This document shows, piece after piece, positions 27,636 through 41,950 of a DNA stretch of 64,000 nucleotides. The notes beneath the pieces were generated by a model, which saw only the letters and a list, made by a program, of their open reading frames with translations, ran no database searches and was not told the origin of the DNA. The DNA comes from Diphasiastrum complanatum (Eukaryota; Streptophyta; Lycopodiopsida; Lycopodiales; Lycopodiaceae). The translations under genes and the position numbers were made by a program. How positions within the stretch are numbered: the stretch's first letter is position 1; every line of letters begins with the position of its first letter. Location of the stretch: positions 3,002,589 to 3,066,588 of the forward strand of contig CM055100.1 of the NCBI GenBank assembly GCA_029204225.1. Direction: 5' to 3'.

Positions 27636-28479
27636 CTGCCTTCTATTTCTAGATTAGCTTTCGGAGTTCCCTTGGGAGCTAGGTGCATCTGCGTAGAAGG
27701 ACAACTATTTGTTCTAGGAGGAATAAACCCCTTAACTTGGGATTTCATGAGCGAAGTCTATGTCGTGGATCTCAGAGCAGCCAAACGAAGCTGGCGAAAT
27801 TGCTCACATATGCAGATGACGAGAAGTGGGTTCGCATGTGTCACCTTTGGAGGCAAGATCCTTGTTGCAGGTGGACAAGGTGACAAAAATCTATGCCTGG
27901 CAACTGTGGAAGTCTATGATTGGCGAAGCCAACATTGGAAGCAAGAGTCCACAATTGAATTTTCCTCGAAACGAATGCGTGGGAGTTGTCATTGACAATT
28001 TAGGGTATATAATTGGTGGCTACACTTCATCGAGCTCAAATGAGAACTCCTGGTGCCTGGAGGATGATGAAATAAGAAAATTTTGGGTATTGTATTCCGT
28101 TCGGATCACATAGATGGAAGATTGCAAAAGGCTCAATCCACAGCAAACCATTTGTCCGGAGCATTGGGTTACGTGCATGGCAGCCTTGTTCATGACTATT
28201 GGAATAGGTGTAACGTTAACAATGAGTGGAATATCATAGATGGAAAACACATGAAGCGCGCAGATGCATGGGCCTAGTTCAATTATATTGGCCTCGATTG
28301 TCCATGGCTCACAAACCTTTGCTACCAAATGCTTTGCTGCCAATGGTAATGTGAGTGTGAATCTGTGCAAAATGGTGACTGGTCTGGCAGATAAGTTTCA
28401 TCAAATGAAATGGCAACAAATGCAATGTCCATTTGAATTGAATTCCCTGTCACTCTCTTGCTACCTAATCGAACTTTGA
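27636..28479 (+). pseudogene. kelch-repeat (F-box/kelch-like) protein relic
   Basis: The first frame (27636-27950) reads LAFGVPLGARCICVEGQLFV, LGGINPLTWDF, VYVVDLRAAKRSWRNC, then ARSGFACVTF-like MTRSGFACVTFGGKILVAGG and VEVYDWRSQHW: two kelch blades with the GG and Y/W spacing of plant F-box/kelch proteins. A +1 shift near 27950 leads to LNFPRNECVGVVIDNLGYII GG. A later frame ends NKW-like FHQMKWQQMQCPFELNSL at 28479. No F-box is found upstream; the sequence meets the helicase relic at about 27.4 kb. Kelch propellers bind substrates for SCF ubiquitin ligases in that family. Frameshifts and the missing 5' part make it a pseudogene, possibly a fragment carried by the Helitron. Confidence 0.7.
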
Positions 28480-32208
<3,729 letters not shown>

Positions 32209-34091
32209 TTGAATGTATGTTTAATTATACCATGAGAGGTATATTTAACTAAGAGTTTAAATTACTCTAGTTTAATCTGTCGATTCATATTTAGTCGTTT
32301 CGCGTAGATGACCTAATAAAGGCTATCCAAGGCAGTATTTTCACTTCTAGAGGTCTTGTCCTTAAATACAAGGCAAGTCTTTAGGAGTTATTCTCGAAAA
32401 ATGACATAGGCCTCTTCATGATTTATATTTATCCAGCTCATATCTTCATATTCGAGTATACCATGTCATATTTAGGTCGATATTTGATATTTACCAAATT
32501 TGTGGCATCACAGTCATCATGTCTTCTACTGATACCTCTCAGTCTCCGCGATACTCCATCCATCGTGATGTTCCAACTGCAACAGACATCATGATGCTCC
32601 CTAGCACAAGCATGGTCGCTCAGTGGATGACCCTTGCCGCGGGCTTTTGCTCACTGAATTACTCTCTGATCAGACAGACTCTCTAGCACATTACAGTCGT
32701 TTGTTGTGTATCCATAAATATGCTCTAAAAAACTGTCTTAAAATCATCTTATTCGTCTATCGCAAATACTTTCTTTTTGGCACTCAAATAATGACCACAT
32801 TTGGTACAGTCTAGCACAAGCATTGATAGAACTGTATGTATACATTTGAGATGATAGTCCTTGTCTGAAGAATTGAGTCTTCGATCTGTGTTCTTGTCTG
32901 TAACTAGCATAAGTTTCAAACGTGCTCTAAAACTATTCATGTTCTTTAACCATAACCTTGGACTTAAGTTGTTGAGGACTTCTGTCTAGAAATGAACAGT
33001 TCACGAATGCGATTAATTAATTGTCTGCACAACCATGAATACATCAAACATTTCTCAATTCTTTGTTGACATCTTAATCAGCCAGAGTGTAGTATTGCTG
33101 TACTACTCTGATAACATCTCCCCTGTAGAATGCATTTCATTGATTTGATAGAGGCAAGACTGTTGTTCTGAAATTATTAATACTACACACCCCCAACACA
33201 AGTAATACTGGTTACTTTCTAATGTCTGTGGACAACCAGAATAACGCTCGAAGCTACTTCACTCGATATAAATCATAAATTGTACCAAATACATAACTTT
33301 TTAATGTTGTCCTCTGTGGGTACGACATTATTTACTACAAAATCTATATTAACCTTGTTGGTATAGTACGCCAGAAAGTTTGGCAAAGGTTATTTCCACC
33401 AATTTTGTCAAAAAACCTGATCAAATTTTTTTTTACTAAAAATAGCACTATTGGACCTTCGTTGAGTCAACATTCATCTAAGAAACCTTCGCCAGTACTA
33501 TTTTTAGGTTTTGATTTTCTAGATCAAGTCTCTGTCAAATTTTGGGTCAAATCTGATTCAGTTTGATTCTGATTCTGAGAATTTTTCATTTTGGAAACTG
33601 TCGATCAGTTGATATTAGAATCTTTTTCACGGTATAAGAATCTGAGTCTCGTCAAGTGGAAGAGATCTAGCAGATCTGATCTGAGATAGTTTCTGATTGA
33701 AAATCTAGATCCAATCTCATTGTCTGCTTGATTAATCTGTGAAGATGGTTGTCCCTGGAGACGCTCCTCAGGAAGTCAATCCAATCATTGTTAGGAGAGC
33801 ACCCCGTTTGGATCTAATGGAAACAATGGTTTTTCATAAGCACATCACTAGTTTCACTCTACACAACTTGTTTGAAGCTCAAGTATTGAAAAAAACACAA
33901 AGTTTTGGTGAAAGTACAACTCCAGCAGCCTCTCACACGTGTGAGAAGTACATCTGAACTTTACACACTAATCTGAACCTCAACATCAAAAGTAAACTAT
34001 TAGAAAAGGTCGCCCTCCTTCAAAGTGAATCTAGCACCAATGCTTTCACCAAAATGAAGATTTTTGGATCATCAACTAAGCTCTTTGACTT
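32209..34091. other. unannotated sequence, possibly retroelement leader
   Basis: No family motif seen. An open frame at 33745-33954 (+) starting MVVPGDAPQEVNPIIVRRAP could be the start of a gag or host protein, but I recognise nothing in it. Confidence 0.3.
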
Positions 34092-34104
34092 GGATCTAAT
34101 ACCA
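34092..34104 (-). promoter_or_regulatory. degenerate copia primer-binding site
   Basis: The minus strand reads TGGTATTAGATCC, one base from TGGTATCAGATCC, and abuts an LTR terminus starting TGTGAAATT on the plus strand. Confidence 0.6.
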
Positions 34105-34773
34105 TGTGAAATTTTAGAGTTTAAGGACTGAAACTGATCTACAAATGATCACAAAGAGTGATTGGTAGCTTGGGATCTTGATCTATATCAAGACTAGCTT
34201 CCAAATCTAGCTTCTACTTGACAATCTTTGTGATTCCAAGCAAGAACAATAAAAAAAAGATGATCCACGGCTTCACACATGTGAAGTACAGCTACTATAC
34301 GGCCTGATAACAGAGAAATAGTTTACTTATCATTTACTAAGCCTTTTATCCACAAAGAAAGTGCTTAAGAGAGTCAAAACACAAAGATTGCTTCACAAAC
34401 CAAGATTTCTCATCATTAGCTCAATAATGGATCCATCATGGATCAAGTACAAAATCACAATACTCTCTCTCTAAGCTGCATCCAGCACGTGTGGGACAGC
34501 TCATTGTACTCATCCATATCCACTTTGGATAAGATCTATCAAGTTTGCCACATCATCCATTGGTGGTTTGTGTTGACCTTCTAGATTCCTACAATCTAGG
34601 ACCTAACTCCTATAATTTAGGAGATGTCATATTAGACTCAAATAAAAGCTAATCAAAATGGATCTGAATATTACAAGTGTCATTTCACACGTGTGGACAG
34701 GTCCTCACACGTGTGAATCCACATAGATGTCAAAATACATCAAGAACCATGTGAAAATTGCTTAATTCTAACA
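34105..34773 (-). mobile_element. copia 5' or solo LTR
   Basis: Runs from TGTGAAATTTTAG beside the primer site to CTAACA at 34773 (about 669 bases), similar in size and first bases to the well-defined 646-base LTR at 61058-61703. It contains CT-rich ACTCTCTCTCTAAGC and two CACACGTGTG palindromes. The outer edge is inferred from length and the CA end. Confidence 0.5.
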
Positions 34774-35295
34774 GCATTCGACAATGAATGTGTGTTGGAA
34801 CTATTCTGACACTTGTGACCTCTTGAATTCTTTATACATGACTTGTGGATGCAAAAATCCATTGGTTCCGGCCACCCTTCCACACCGTAGGAGCCCACAA
34901 CCCTCTTTCCAAACCGAAAACACGCTTCTAAATATGCTTCCCATGACTTAGGGGCTTGGGGGCCAAATGCAGAGGCTTTTGGTCAGTGTTCGACATTTTG
35001 TACCATATTGTACAATGACTTCAGTACATCAGGTTCATACCAGGTTGTACATGTCTCAAAATGTATCATACTTATCATAGGATTAACTATACAGCAGGTT
35101 CGTAACCCGAATCCTAACTCTGTAGCACACTTTTGAGTCTCTAAACGTTGAACCCTGACTATAACTAAGACTCACCCAACCTATAACTCTAATCGTAAAA
35201 GGTAACTCTAAACTCTAAATCCTATTCTCTATTTCCTAATTTGAATACAAACCCTAATCCATCATTAACATCCCAATCTACAACATTGGCTCTAT
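34774..35295. other. unannotated sequence with telomere-like CCCTAA variants
   Basis: No gene. Around 35105-35265 it has repeated AACCCTGACTATAACTA, ACCCAACCTATAACTCTAA and AAACTCTAAATCC pieces resembling degenerate telomere-type repeats. Confidence 0.3.
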
Positions 35296-35556
<261 letters not shown>

Positions 35557-35714
35557 TATTAACATGTTTTTTGGAAACCCAATTTCTAAACTTGGCATAC
35601 AAAAACATCCTCAATAGACAAATCGAGAAACAAAACGATTGCATCAAAATGATAGAAGTTATACTAACAATTGCAAATCTTCCAACTATCTACAGGAGAG
35701 AGCGGGTGGATATA

Positions 35715-35880
35715 TTCCTTAAAAATAACCCAATGCTTCCTTGAGGGAAGACTCAATGAATCAATTTGGAGCTTCTTGAAGACCCACTACATAGAAGTCG
35801 AAAGTTCCATTTCCACAGCCAAAAGCTTTCTTTCCATAGTCGATAATTAGGTGTGCCAGTTGGTTTAACTTATTGCTAGG
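35715..35880 (-). pseudogene. inositol polyphosphate 5-phosphatase-like exon fragment
   Basis: The minus strand reads LAHLIIDYGKKAFG and NGTFDFYVVGLQEAPN, then a stop, then FIESSLKEALGYF. The FDxxVVGLQEAP block is characteristic of the first catalytic region of plant inositol polyphosphate 5-phosphatases of the 5PTase11 type, where the Glu binds the metal. Only this one block is visible; an in-frame TGA follows it and the rest of the enzyme is absent, so it would be a captured or relic exon. The match is short, hence the moderate confidence. Confidence 0.4.
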
Positions 35881-36156
35881 TAATTGGATGACGTGGATAG
35901 GTAATCTCACAAGAGAGACAGAGAGAGAGAGATGGCGGACATGCATGTGTGCATATGTGCATGCGTGGTTGCTTGTGTGTGTGTGGGCGCGCGTTGTCTC
36001 CATGCCTATATGAAAGATACTCATTCACTATCGTTGTTTCACCAATGAAATTCCTTAGATAGTTCTTCGAGCATTTTTCATCCTTCATTCACGGTGCATT
36101 TGGAAAAGATGTTCCGCATGGGACACCTTCTTCACAAAATTCTAAGACCTCAGGGA

Positions 36157-36460
36157 AGTCTGCGAGAGTTTAGAAGGTGATTTGACTACTATGCGAAGGT
36201 TCTACGAGGGTTCAGGTTGTCTGCCAAGGTTCAACTCTCGCAGGAAGTGATCTCTCGCACAACTTGTTCCTGTGATTGGATTTTCAAGATCAGACCATGT
36301 AGGTAGGCTAATTTCACTACTCTGATTCCATTTAGACACCTTGCGAGAGTTGGTAAGTTGATCTTGATGCTCTGCGAGAGTTCTGAAAATTCTACTTCTG
36401 GAAACTCTCGCATACACTAGAAAATGATGATTCCTCCATCAGAAACTCTCGCAGAGTTTT
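36157..36460. repeat. GCGAGAGTT / AACTCTCGC motif array
   Basis: At least six exact copies of the nonamer in either orientation (36162, 36233, 36343, about 36373, about 36402, 36444), plus variants such as GCGAAGGTT and CTCTCGCAC, in 300 bases. The same motif fills the leader of the gypsy element at 43.8-44.55 kb. Confidence 0.8.
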
Positions 36461-36884
36461 TCATGGATGCATCTAGGTCAGATCTGGTGACTGTCCAATT
36501 TTCAAGAGCTATCTCCTAGGGGATCTCAAAAAATCATGAAAAAAGTGCTCTTTCAGAGTGTTTTTTGACAAGATCTCGAGATTTTCTAATTTTTAACTTT
36601 TGTAAACTGGTAATCAGCTTCATCCAGGCTTGATCTGACTATTGGTAGTGCTCTGAAAGTTCTGATGGATTCTTGGTAGTAGATCCCTCAGTCAATATGA
36701 TGATCTGCTTCCTTTTTTACCCTATCAAGATCTGGATCCTCCTTGGATTCTGATGGATTTTCCCGATCTTGCCAGATGAATCTGGATGGATTTAGCTTGA
36801 TTTGGCTTGATCTCCTTAGATCTAGCAGTGATGGCTGAGCAGATTAGCTTTTTGTAACATGCCACCCCCAATCTGGATCTGTCT
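36461..36884 (-). mobile_element. probable gypsy 3' end or LTR start
   Basis: On the minus strand, just after the integrase C-terminal coding end, a purine-rich run GGGGGTGGCA precedes TGTTACAAAAAG near 36861, a plausible polypurine tract and LTR start. The LTR end was not found. Many AGATCT/GATCTGGAT pieces lie within. Confidence 0.35.
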
Positions 36885-37185
36885 TACTGTGGTGGCCAGT
36901 ACTTGTGCAACCGGCTACCGTTGATGCCGTTCTAAGTTCACAGCCCCATGATTAAGAATTTCCTTGATCCTATAAGGACCTTCGCTCGTGAATTTTAACT
37001 TCCCCTTGATCGCCTTGGTTTTATACATCAGGGTCAGATCTCCTAAACGAAGATTCTTCTTTTGTAATCTGCGATCTTCAGATTCACACAGATACGCATT
37101 TTGCCATTCTTCTTGGGTACTATAACTATCGGGGATACCATTCTGTGTGCTCGATTTTGTAAATGAAATCTGCATCCATAAGCTT
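36885..37185 (-). pseudogene. gypsy RT finger fused to integrase C-terminal tail
   Basis: Minus strand, in order: IVIVPKKNGKMRICVNLK, the RT segment before the catalytic core; then immediately LRLGDLTLMYKTKAIKGKLK and GPYRIKEILNHGAVNL, the C-terminal part of gypsy integrase; then, in another frame, NGSRLHKYWPP. The catalytic RT, RNase H and integrase core, normally well over 2 kb, are missing between them. It is therefore an internally deleted, non-autonomous copy. Confidence 0.8.
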
Positions 37186-37443
37186 TTACAACTCTTGCTT
37201 GATCAGTTTTGTATAATTCAGGTTGCAGCGATAGTAACGGCTTACCTTGGGGATTGCTCCATCCACCAAAGGTATGGTGTGTTGGACTACTGTTGGCGGA
37301 ATGCCCTTTAGATCACTATAGCTCCAGGCAAAACAGTCTTTATATTCCACCAACAAGAATCGTAGTCTCTTGAACTGCGTGGGTATTAACTGCTCTCCCA
37401 CATGCATTATCCTTTTTTCTTCTCCTGGTTCTGCAAGATTCAT
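37186..37443 (-). pseudogene. gypsy pol, region before reverse transcriptase
   Basis: Reads NLAEPGEEKRIMHVGEQL, EYKDCFAWSYSDLKGIPP and QHTIPLVDGAIP, the conserved linker and first part of plant Ty3/gypsy RT. A TAA follows QEL at 37186, after which KLMDADFIYKIEHTEWYP continues the RT alignment, so the stop is a lesion. Same strand as the protease region upstream. Confidence 0.85.
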
Positions 37444-37452
37444 CGGCTGTGT

Positions 37453-37635
37453 TCACGCAGGTCCCTCGAAGACTTGTTCCGCTGGTGCCTGACTTTGATC
37501 AAATTCTCGTTGGGCTTGCAGCATCATGATTACCACGTCGTCCAATGTATAATTCTTGAAATTATCAGGCATCTCGTTAACTGGGGCTCGTCGAGATTCC
37601 TCTTTTGGCATATTGATCTTGGCCCAACTGGTCAT
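37453..37635 (-). pseudogene. gypsy protease-RT linker
   Basis: Sixty-codon frame MTSWAKINMPKEESRRAP to FEGPA, overlapping the end of the protease frame in the -1 phase at a run of nine A (minus strand, 37635-37643). It ends in a stop just before the RT linker. It has no independent function that I recognise. Confidence 0.6.
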
Positions 37636-39269
37636 TTTTTTTTATTTTCTGTCACTTGTGTAGAAGATGACGCTGTATCTGAGTCCAACTTGATTGACTT
37701 CAAGGAATCCAACACCTTCTTTTTGCCCTTTTTTGTCATTTTGGTGGGTTCATCCTTGTTGTCCTTCTTCGGGACTGCTGTGACATTCGCCTCATGGTTG
37801 CGAATATCAACGTCTACTATAGCTATTGCCTCTTCGGATAGGTCACTCCATCGGATCACCTGGTTGTAGCGTTGCTTCAACTGATTCTTCTTATTCGCAA
37901 GTGCCTTGGGTGGATCAGTCCTTGAGACTTTCGCCATAGCAGACCTTTGTGGTGGTTGAGCTGGTACCTTCTTGGTCCCGTAACGATCTGGGTCCATGTG
38001 GTGTAGGACTTGTTCATTAGTCAGCTCAATCTCCTTATTATAAGTTAGAGCATGTTGCCAAGGGACTAGATCATCGTCCACTGGGTTCTCAATCGGCACC
38101 GCTGACAACCATGCTACGTTTATCATATTCACCCCAAATGTGATTGGTGTGTTTATAGTGTAACATTTGGGTGAAGATGTATTCGGTTCTGGATCTGATT
38201 CATATTGACATGCCTGGCAGTCAATAGTTGCTAATGCATCCGTCCATCTCATGACATCCGTCTCTGAATGATAGTGACCTCCCTTGGCTGGCCTTGGGCG
38301 GTCAATTATATGATCTGTCGTGGATGATCCGTCATCAGCTTTGGGTGCAATAGGTTTCACCGCCCATGTGGTTGGATCTACCTTTGTAGCCTGTTCTCTA
38401 TTCTCGAAGGTGAGTTTCCCTGTACCCCAATTGCGTACTACTTGTGCAGCCCTCAACCATGGTCTTTTAAGTAAAACACGGTATGCCGATGGAGATTCAG
38501 GTATATCCATGACCACAAAAGTAATCACATACTGCATGCCTGCTATCTTTATGAGAATATCAACAACTACACCTTTTGGTTTCACACAAGATTGATCTGC
38601 TAGCTTGATGGTGAATCTGGCTGGCTTCAATCCCTGTAATCCCCATTTTTTGTACAAAGTAGTGGAGATCAGATTGACACCCGATCCTCCATCTACCATT
38701 GTCGTCTCATCCTCGTATCTCTTGTGTTTGATTAGCAAAGTGATGTTGTGTTCCTCACTTTCCCATGTTGCTCCGATGTGGAGGACGTTACTTGTTTCAT
38801 CATAGCCCGCACAATAGATGGGCTCATGTGCTACTGGCTCCTCATCCGCTTTGGCCCATTCAGCTAAAAGGCTTTTCGCTTGTGGTGCAATCCGCAGTAG
38901 TTCTCCGAGTGGTAAACTAACATGCCTTGACAACAAGAGTGTGAGCCTTTCAGTACGTGGTTCCTCAGGCTCCACCATGTGAAAAGGTGGTTCATGTTGG
39001 TGCAACCGATCATTCTGATCAGTGCGCAGTGGTAAGCCCATTTGCGATTCTCGTTCGACGCCGATTGGAAGTTCTGTGGGATTGTTTCGTTCTTGCTCTT
39101 TTTCCTCCTCTTGTGCTTCTTGTACCCAGTGTCTTATTTTCTGGTACTGTCTTCTCTCTTCTCTCACATTTGGATATGGTGCTGAAGTTGAGGGTTGGTT
39201 ATCAGTGACTGATGGTGGTGGTGAGGGAGCCACTTCCTTCCTCTTCTGTGCTCGCGTAACATCTACCAC
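37632..39269 (-). CDS. Ty3/gypsy gag-protease polyprotein segment
   Basis: Long open frame of about 545 residues, the longest genuine coding sequence here apart from simple repeats. The aspartic protease is in the middle: EDETTMVDGGSGVNLISTTL with the catalytic DGGSG (D-S/T-G variant), ADQSCVKPKGVVVDI and VLLKRPWLRAAQ. Upstream (residues 1-130) is a charged, low-complexity linker with ERNNPTELP; downstream is a Lys-rich tail ending ENKKK. Clan AA proteases process the gag-pol polyprotein. The usual DSGAS/DSGS motif is DGGSG, so activity is uncertain. The element continues in the -1 frame after the A run and is then internally deleted, so the copy is non-autonomous even though this frame is intact. 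Confidence 0.85.
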   Translation of the reverse strand: MVDVTRAQKRKEVAPSPPPSVTDNQPSTSAPYPNVREERRQYQKIRHWVQEAQEEEKEQERNNPTELPIGVERESQMGLPLRTDQNDRLHQHEPPFHMVEPEEPRTERLTLLLSRHVSLPLGELLRIAPQAKSLLAEWAKADEEPVAHEPIYCAGYDETSNVLHIGATWESEEHNITLLIKHKRYEDETTMVDGGSGVNLISTTLYKKWGLQGLKPARFTIKLADQSCVKPKGVVVDILIKIAGMQYVITFVVMDIPESPSAYRVLLKRPWLRAAQVVRNWGTGKLTFENREQATKVDPTTWAVKPIAPKADDGSSTTDHIIDRPRPAKGGHYHSETDVMRWTDALATIDCQACQYESDPEPNTSSPKCYTINTPITFGVNMINVAWLSAVPIENPVDDDLVPWQHALTYNKEIELTNEQVLHHMDPDRYGTKKVPAQPPQRSAMAKVSRTDPPKALANKKNQLKQRYNQVIRWSDLSEEAIAIVDVDIRNHEANVTAVPKKDNKDEPTKMTKKGKKKVLDSLKSIKLDSDTASSSTQVTENKKK

Positions 39270-39880
39270 AGGAGCGTGGTCTTGTCGACCTTTGATGGCA
39301 TCCCCACTGGAACTGCTGATTGTTGTATGGCAATCAGGTTAAGAGGTGCACTGGTTCCAGGTTTAAATGGACAATTCTTGAAACAATGTCCATAACTGCA
39401 ATCTCGATAGGAGGTTGTATATCATTTCTTGTAGGGACATTATACAATTCTATGTCCCTCGCCTCATCCATAGCAGCCGTAATTTCTTCCACCTTGACGT
39501 TGAATTTGAGCTGCATAGGCCGAAACATATTCAATTATGGCAGGATCCATAAATAATTCATCTGGTCCGTACCACTGCTGCTGCTCAGGTTGAGGTGGCA
39601 TTTGCATTTCTTGTTCCGCTGCTGTCAGGTTTACATGGGCCACTTGTTGATTGGTTGGCCCTGGTGGAGCAGGTAAGGCCATGCGTTGTGGTTGATTGGG
39701 TGCACCGTACCTTGGTGCTGCGTTAGGTGCCCCTTGATGATAAGGATAAGAAGTCTGATAAGGACTTCTCTTCTGTTGAACAACCCTGGGGTTAAACGGA
39801 CAAAATGCCGTATCGTGCGATGTTGCATTGCACAGATGGCAGAATCTATGTGTCAGTCTCAGATTTTGCTTTAGGACTGG
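39270..39880 (-). pseudogene. gypsy gag C-terminus with zinc knuckle
   Basis: The minus strand reads HRFCHLCNATSHDTAFCPFN (about 39797-39852), a perfect CX2CX4HX4C zinc knuckle, then the Gln/Pro-rich stretch MALPAPPGPTNQQVAHVNL and PPQPEQQQWYGPDELFMDPA. A second Cys cluster, CSYGHCFKNCPFKP, lies near 39345-39400 in a third frame. The frame breaks before the protease frame starts. The capsid part of gag should lie above 39.9 kb but is not recognisable. Confidence 0.75.
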
Positions 39881-40149
39881 ACGCTCGTTTGTTGTATGGT
39901 TTTGTGTGCATACTGAACACCATACATTTTCTCGTCAAGGATATTGTAGCTGGTTTGGTTCCTGTTGATGTGGAGTTACTGCTACAGTTCCTTGTAAGGC
40001 CTTTAGTTTCTGGTCAAACTGCGCCGTAAGTTGCTCCATCTGCTATTTGTGTAATTTTGTCATTTGCTCCAACAACAGTTCTGTGGATAGAGCGGATGCG
40101 TTTGATGATGATGATGCGATCGAGGGAGTACGAGTGTGGGTGGAAGGAT

Positions 40150-41950
40150 ATTTGTTTATTGACTTTTCATGATTCGTATATTTCTAACTGAATTTTATAA
40201 GAAATTTGGAAATTAAAAAAAAAGGAGGGGTTGAGTGATGTGTAAATTCTATGATAGGATCTGTCAATTGTTTGGGATAGAAGTTTGATTGAGGAATGTC
40301 TACATTGGATCAACCTAATCTTAGTAGATACTAGGATTAGGAAAAATGTCGATTAAGGGGGAGAAATTTGGTGGTAAGAGGTAAGATTGGGTTGGAAAAC
40401 TCGTGAGATATGAGAGTGGCATATGGGGATTTTTTGGAAGAATCTACTAGATAAGGCATATGTATATGTATTGGGTCATAGTGTGTTCTCATTTGTGCAC
40501 AATTAGTCTTGTTTGGATCTATTATGTATTCCTGGTTGCTAGGGTTATTTGGTGCACTTAATGTAGTCGGTGAACATAGAAATATAATCAAGGATTGTGA
40601 TGGACAATTACTTGTAGAGTTAGCAAATCTTGTTATGAAATATTTACTTGTTAACTTAAAAATGATTTGAATAAGGATCTAAATGTGGTGTTGTACTGGT
40701 ACAATTAAGATCTGCACCTAGACATTTGAGATTCCTAAATCATTAGTAATTAACTTGAGTAGTTGGTTTACTCTTGTAGAAAGCTAATTGGTGAAATGGA
40801 CATTGCGAAGAGAATTCACTGAAAATTGTTTGTTCAGGGTTATATTGCTTGTAATCCACGATTTGGGAGTCATTTGGATTCATCAGTAAAATCACGTGCA
40901 TAGAGTATATAGAAATTCTTAATAGAGTATTTGTTAGACAAAAAATAGACTCAGTTCATTAGTGATTCTATTCTAGAGAGCTCAATTGGATATCGAATCA
41001 TAATGGTTTCAAGGATGGTAACTGAATTTTTTGGAATTCAGTAGAATTTTGGTTGGACACATACTCCAGTATTTCTTAATAATTAAGTATGGTTTTGGAT
41101 TCTAGTGAATTATGATTGACGAATCATAAGAATCTAATTATTTGTGATTGACGGATCACGAACAAGATACTTAATTATTATCAGTGAATTATTCTCGACC
41201 TATTGAATGAGGAGAAATTTTAGATCAATATTTTAAAAATCTAAATCTATTTACTCCAGTGCTTATTGAGACTATGGATCTCACATGTATTTCTCGTAAA
41301 GTAAATTGTTTTTGCTTATGGAGAGTTTTGCTTACTTATAGACTACAATTTGTAGTGGAATACTATTCACTAAAGTAAGCTTGTGTACGAGGTTCAGTCT
41401 CGATCTCCAAATTTATAGGAGATAGGCAAATCTATTGAGAATCAGATGGATTGTTGATTTGTTGCATGAGATGCTAGAAAGGGGCTTTTAACTCATTAGA
41501 GTAATAGTACTTTGGATTGAGCTATAATTGTCTGTGACTTGATGGATCTCCTAGAGATTTTGGTTGATTGAATTGTTGTATCTTGGAATATTTGGATATT
41601 CTAAAAATATTCGTACCAAGAAGCATTATTATCTACAAGGAATTGTGGATAGATTTTAGACTATGGTTAAATTGGAATTTTTTCAGCTTACAGACTTGAT
41701 CTCTAAAATATACAGTTGATTCACCCAGTGCTTTGTGTAATTGGGATGACATAAAGGTGATAGCTATTATTTGGAAAAGATCAACCCATTTGGAAGATTT
41801 ATAGCTTAGTGTGTCTTTGGATTTTACTCCTGTGTAGAGACGAGCAATTGAAGAGTTGTTGCTAATCGTGATTATTGTGGACACTCTTGAATACAAATTA
41901 TGAATGCTAAACTGTGATTATATAGAAATAAATATTGCACTTGCTAAGTT
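40150..41950 (+). mobile_element. decayed repeat related to the 54.4-56.3 kb gypsy region
   Basis: No intact frame. Several blocks recur in the same order at 54.5-55.9 kb, for example CTAGACATTT with following AAAT...GAGTCATTTTGGATTCATnA, and GAATTATGATTGACGAATCATA (41106 and 55839). This makes it probably a second, older copy of that element's pol/leader sequence. Confidence 0.45.

Noticed and set aside
35105-35265. Interstitial telomere repeat
   Set aside because: AACCCTAA-like pieces are too irregular; no run of CCCTAAA units.
38320-39342. Plus-strand open frames across the gypsy protease region
   Set aside because: Shadows of the long minus-strand gag-protease frame.
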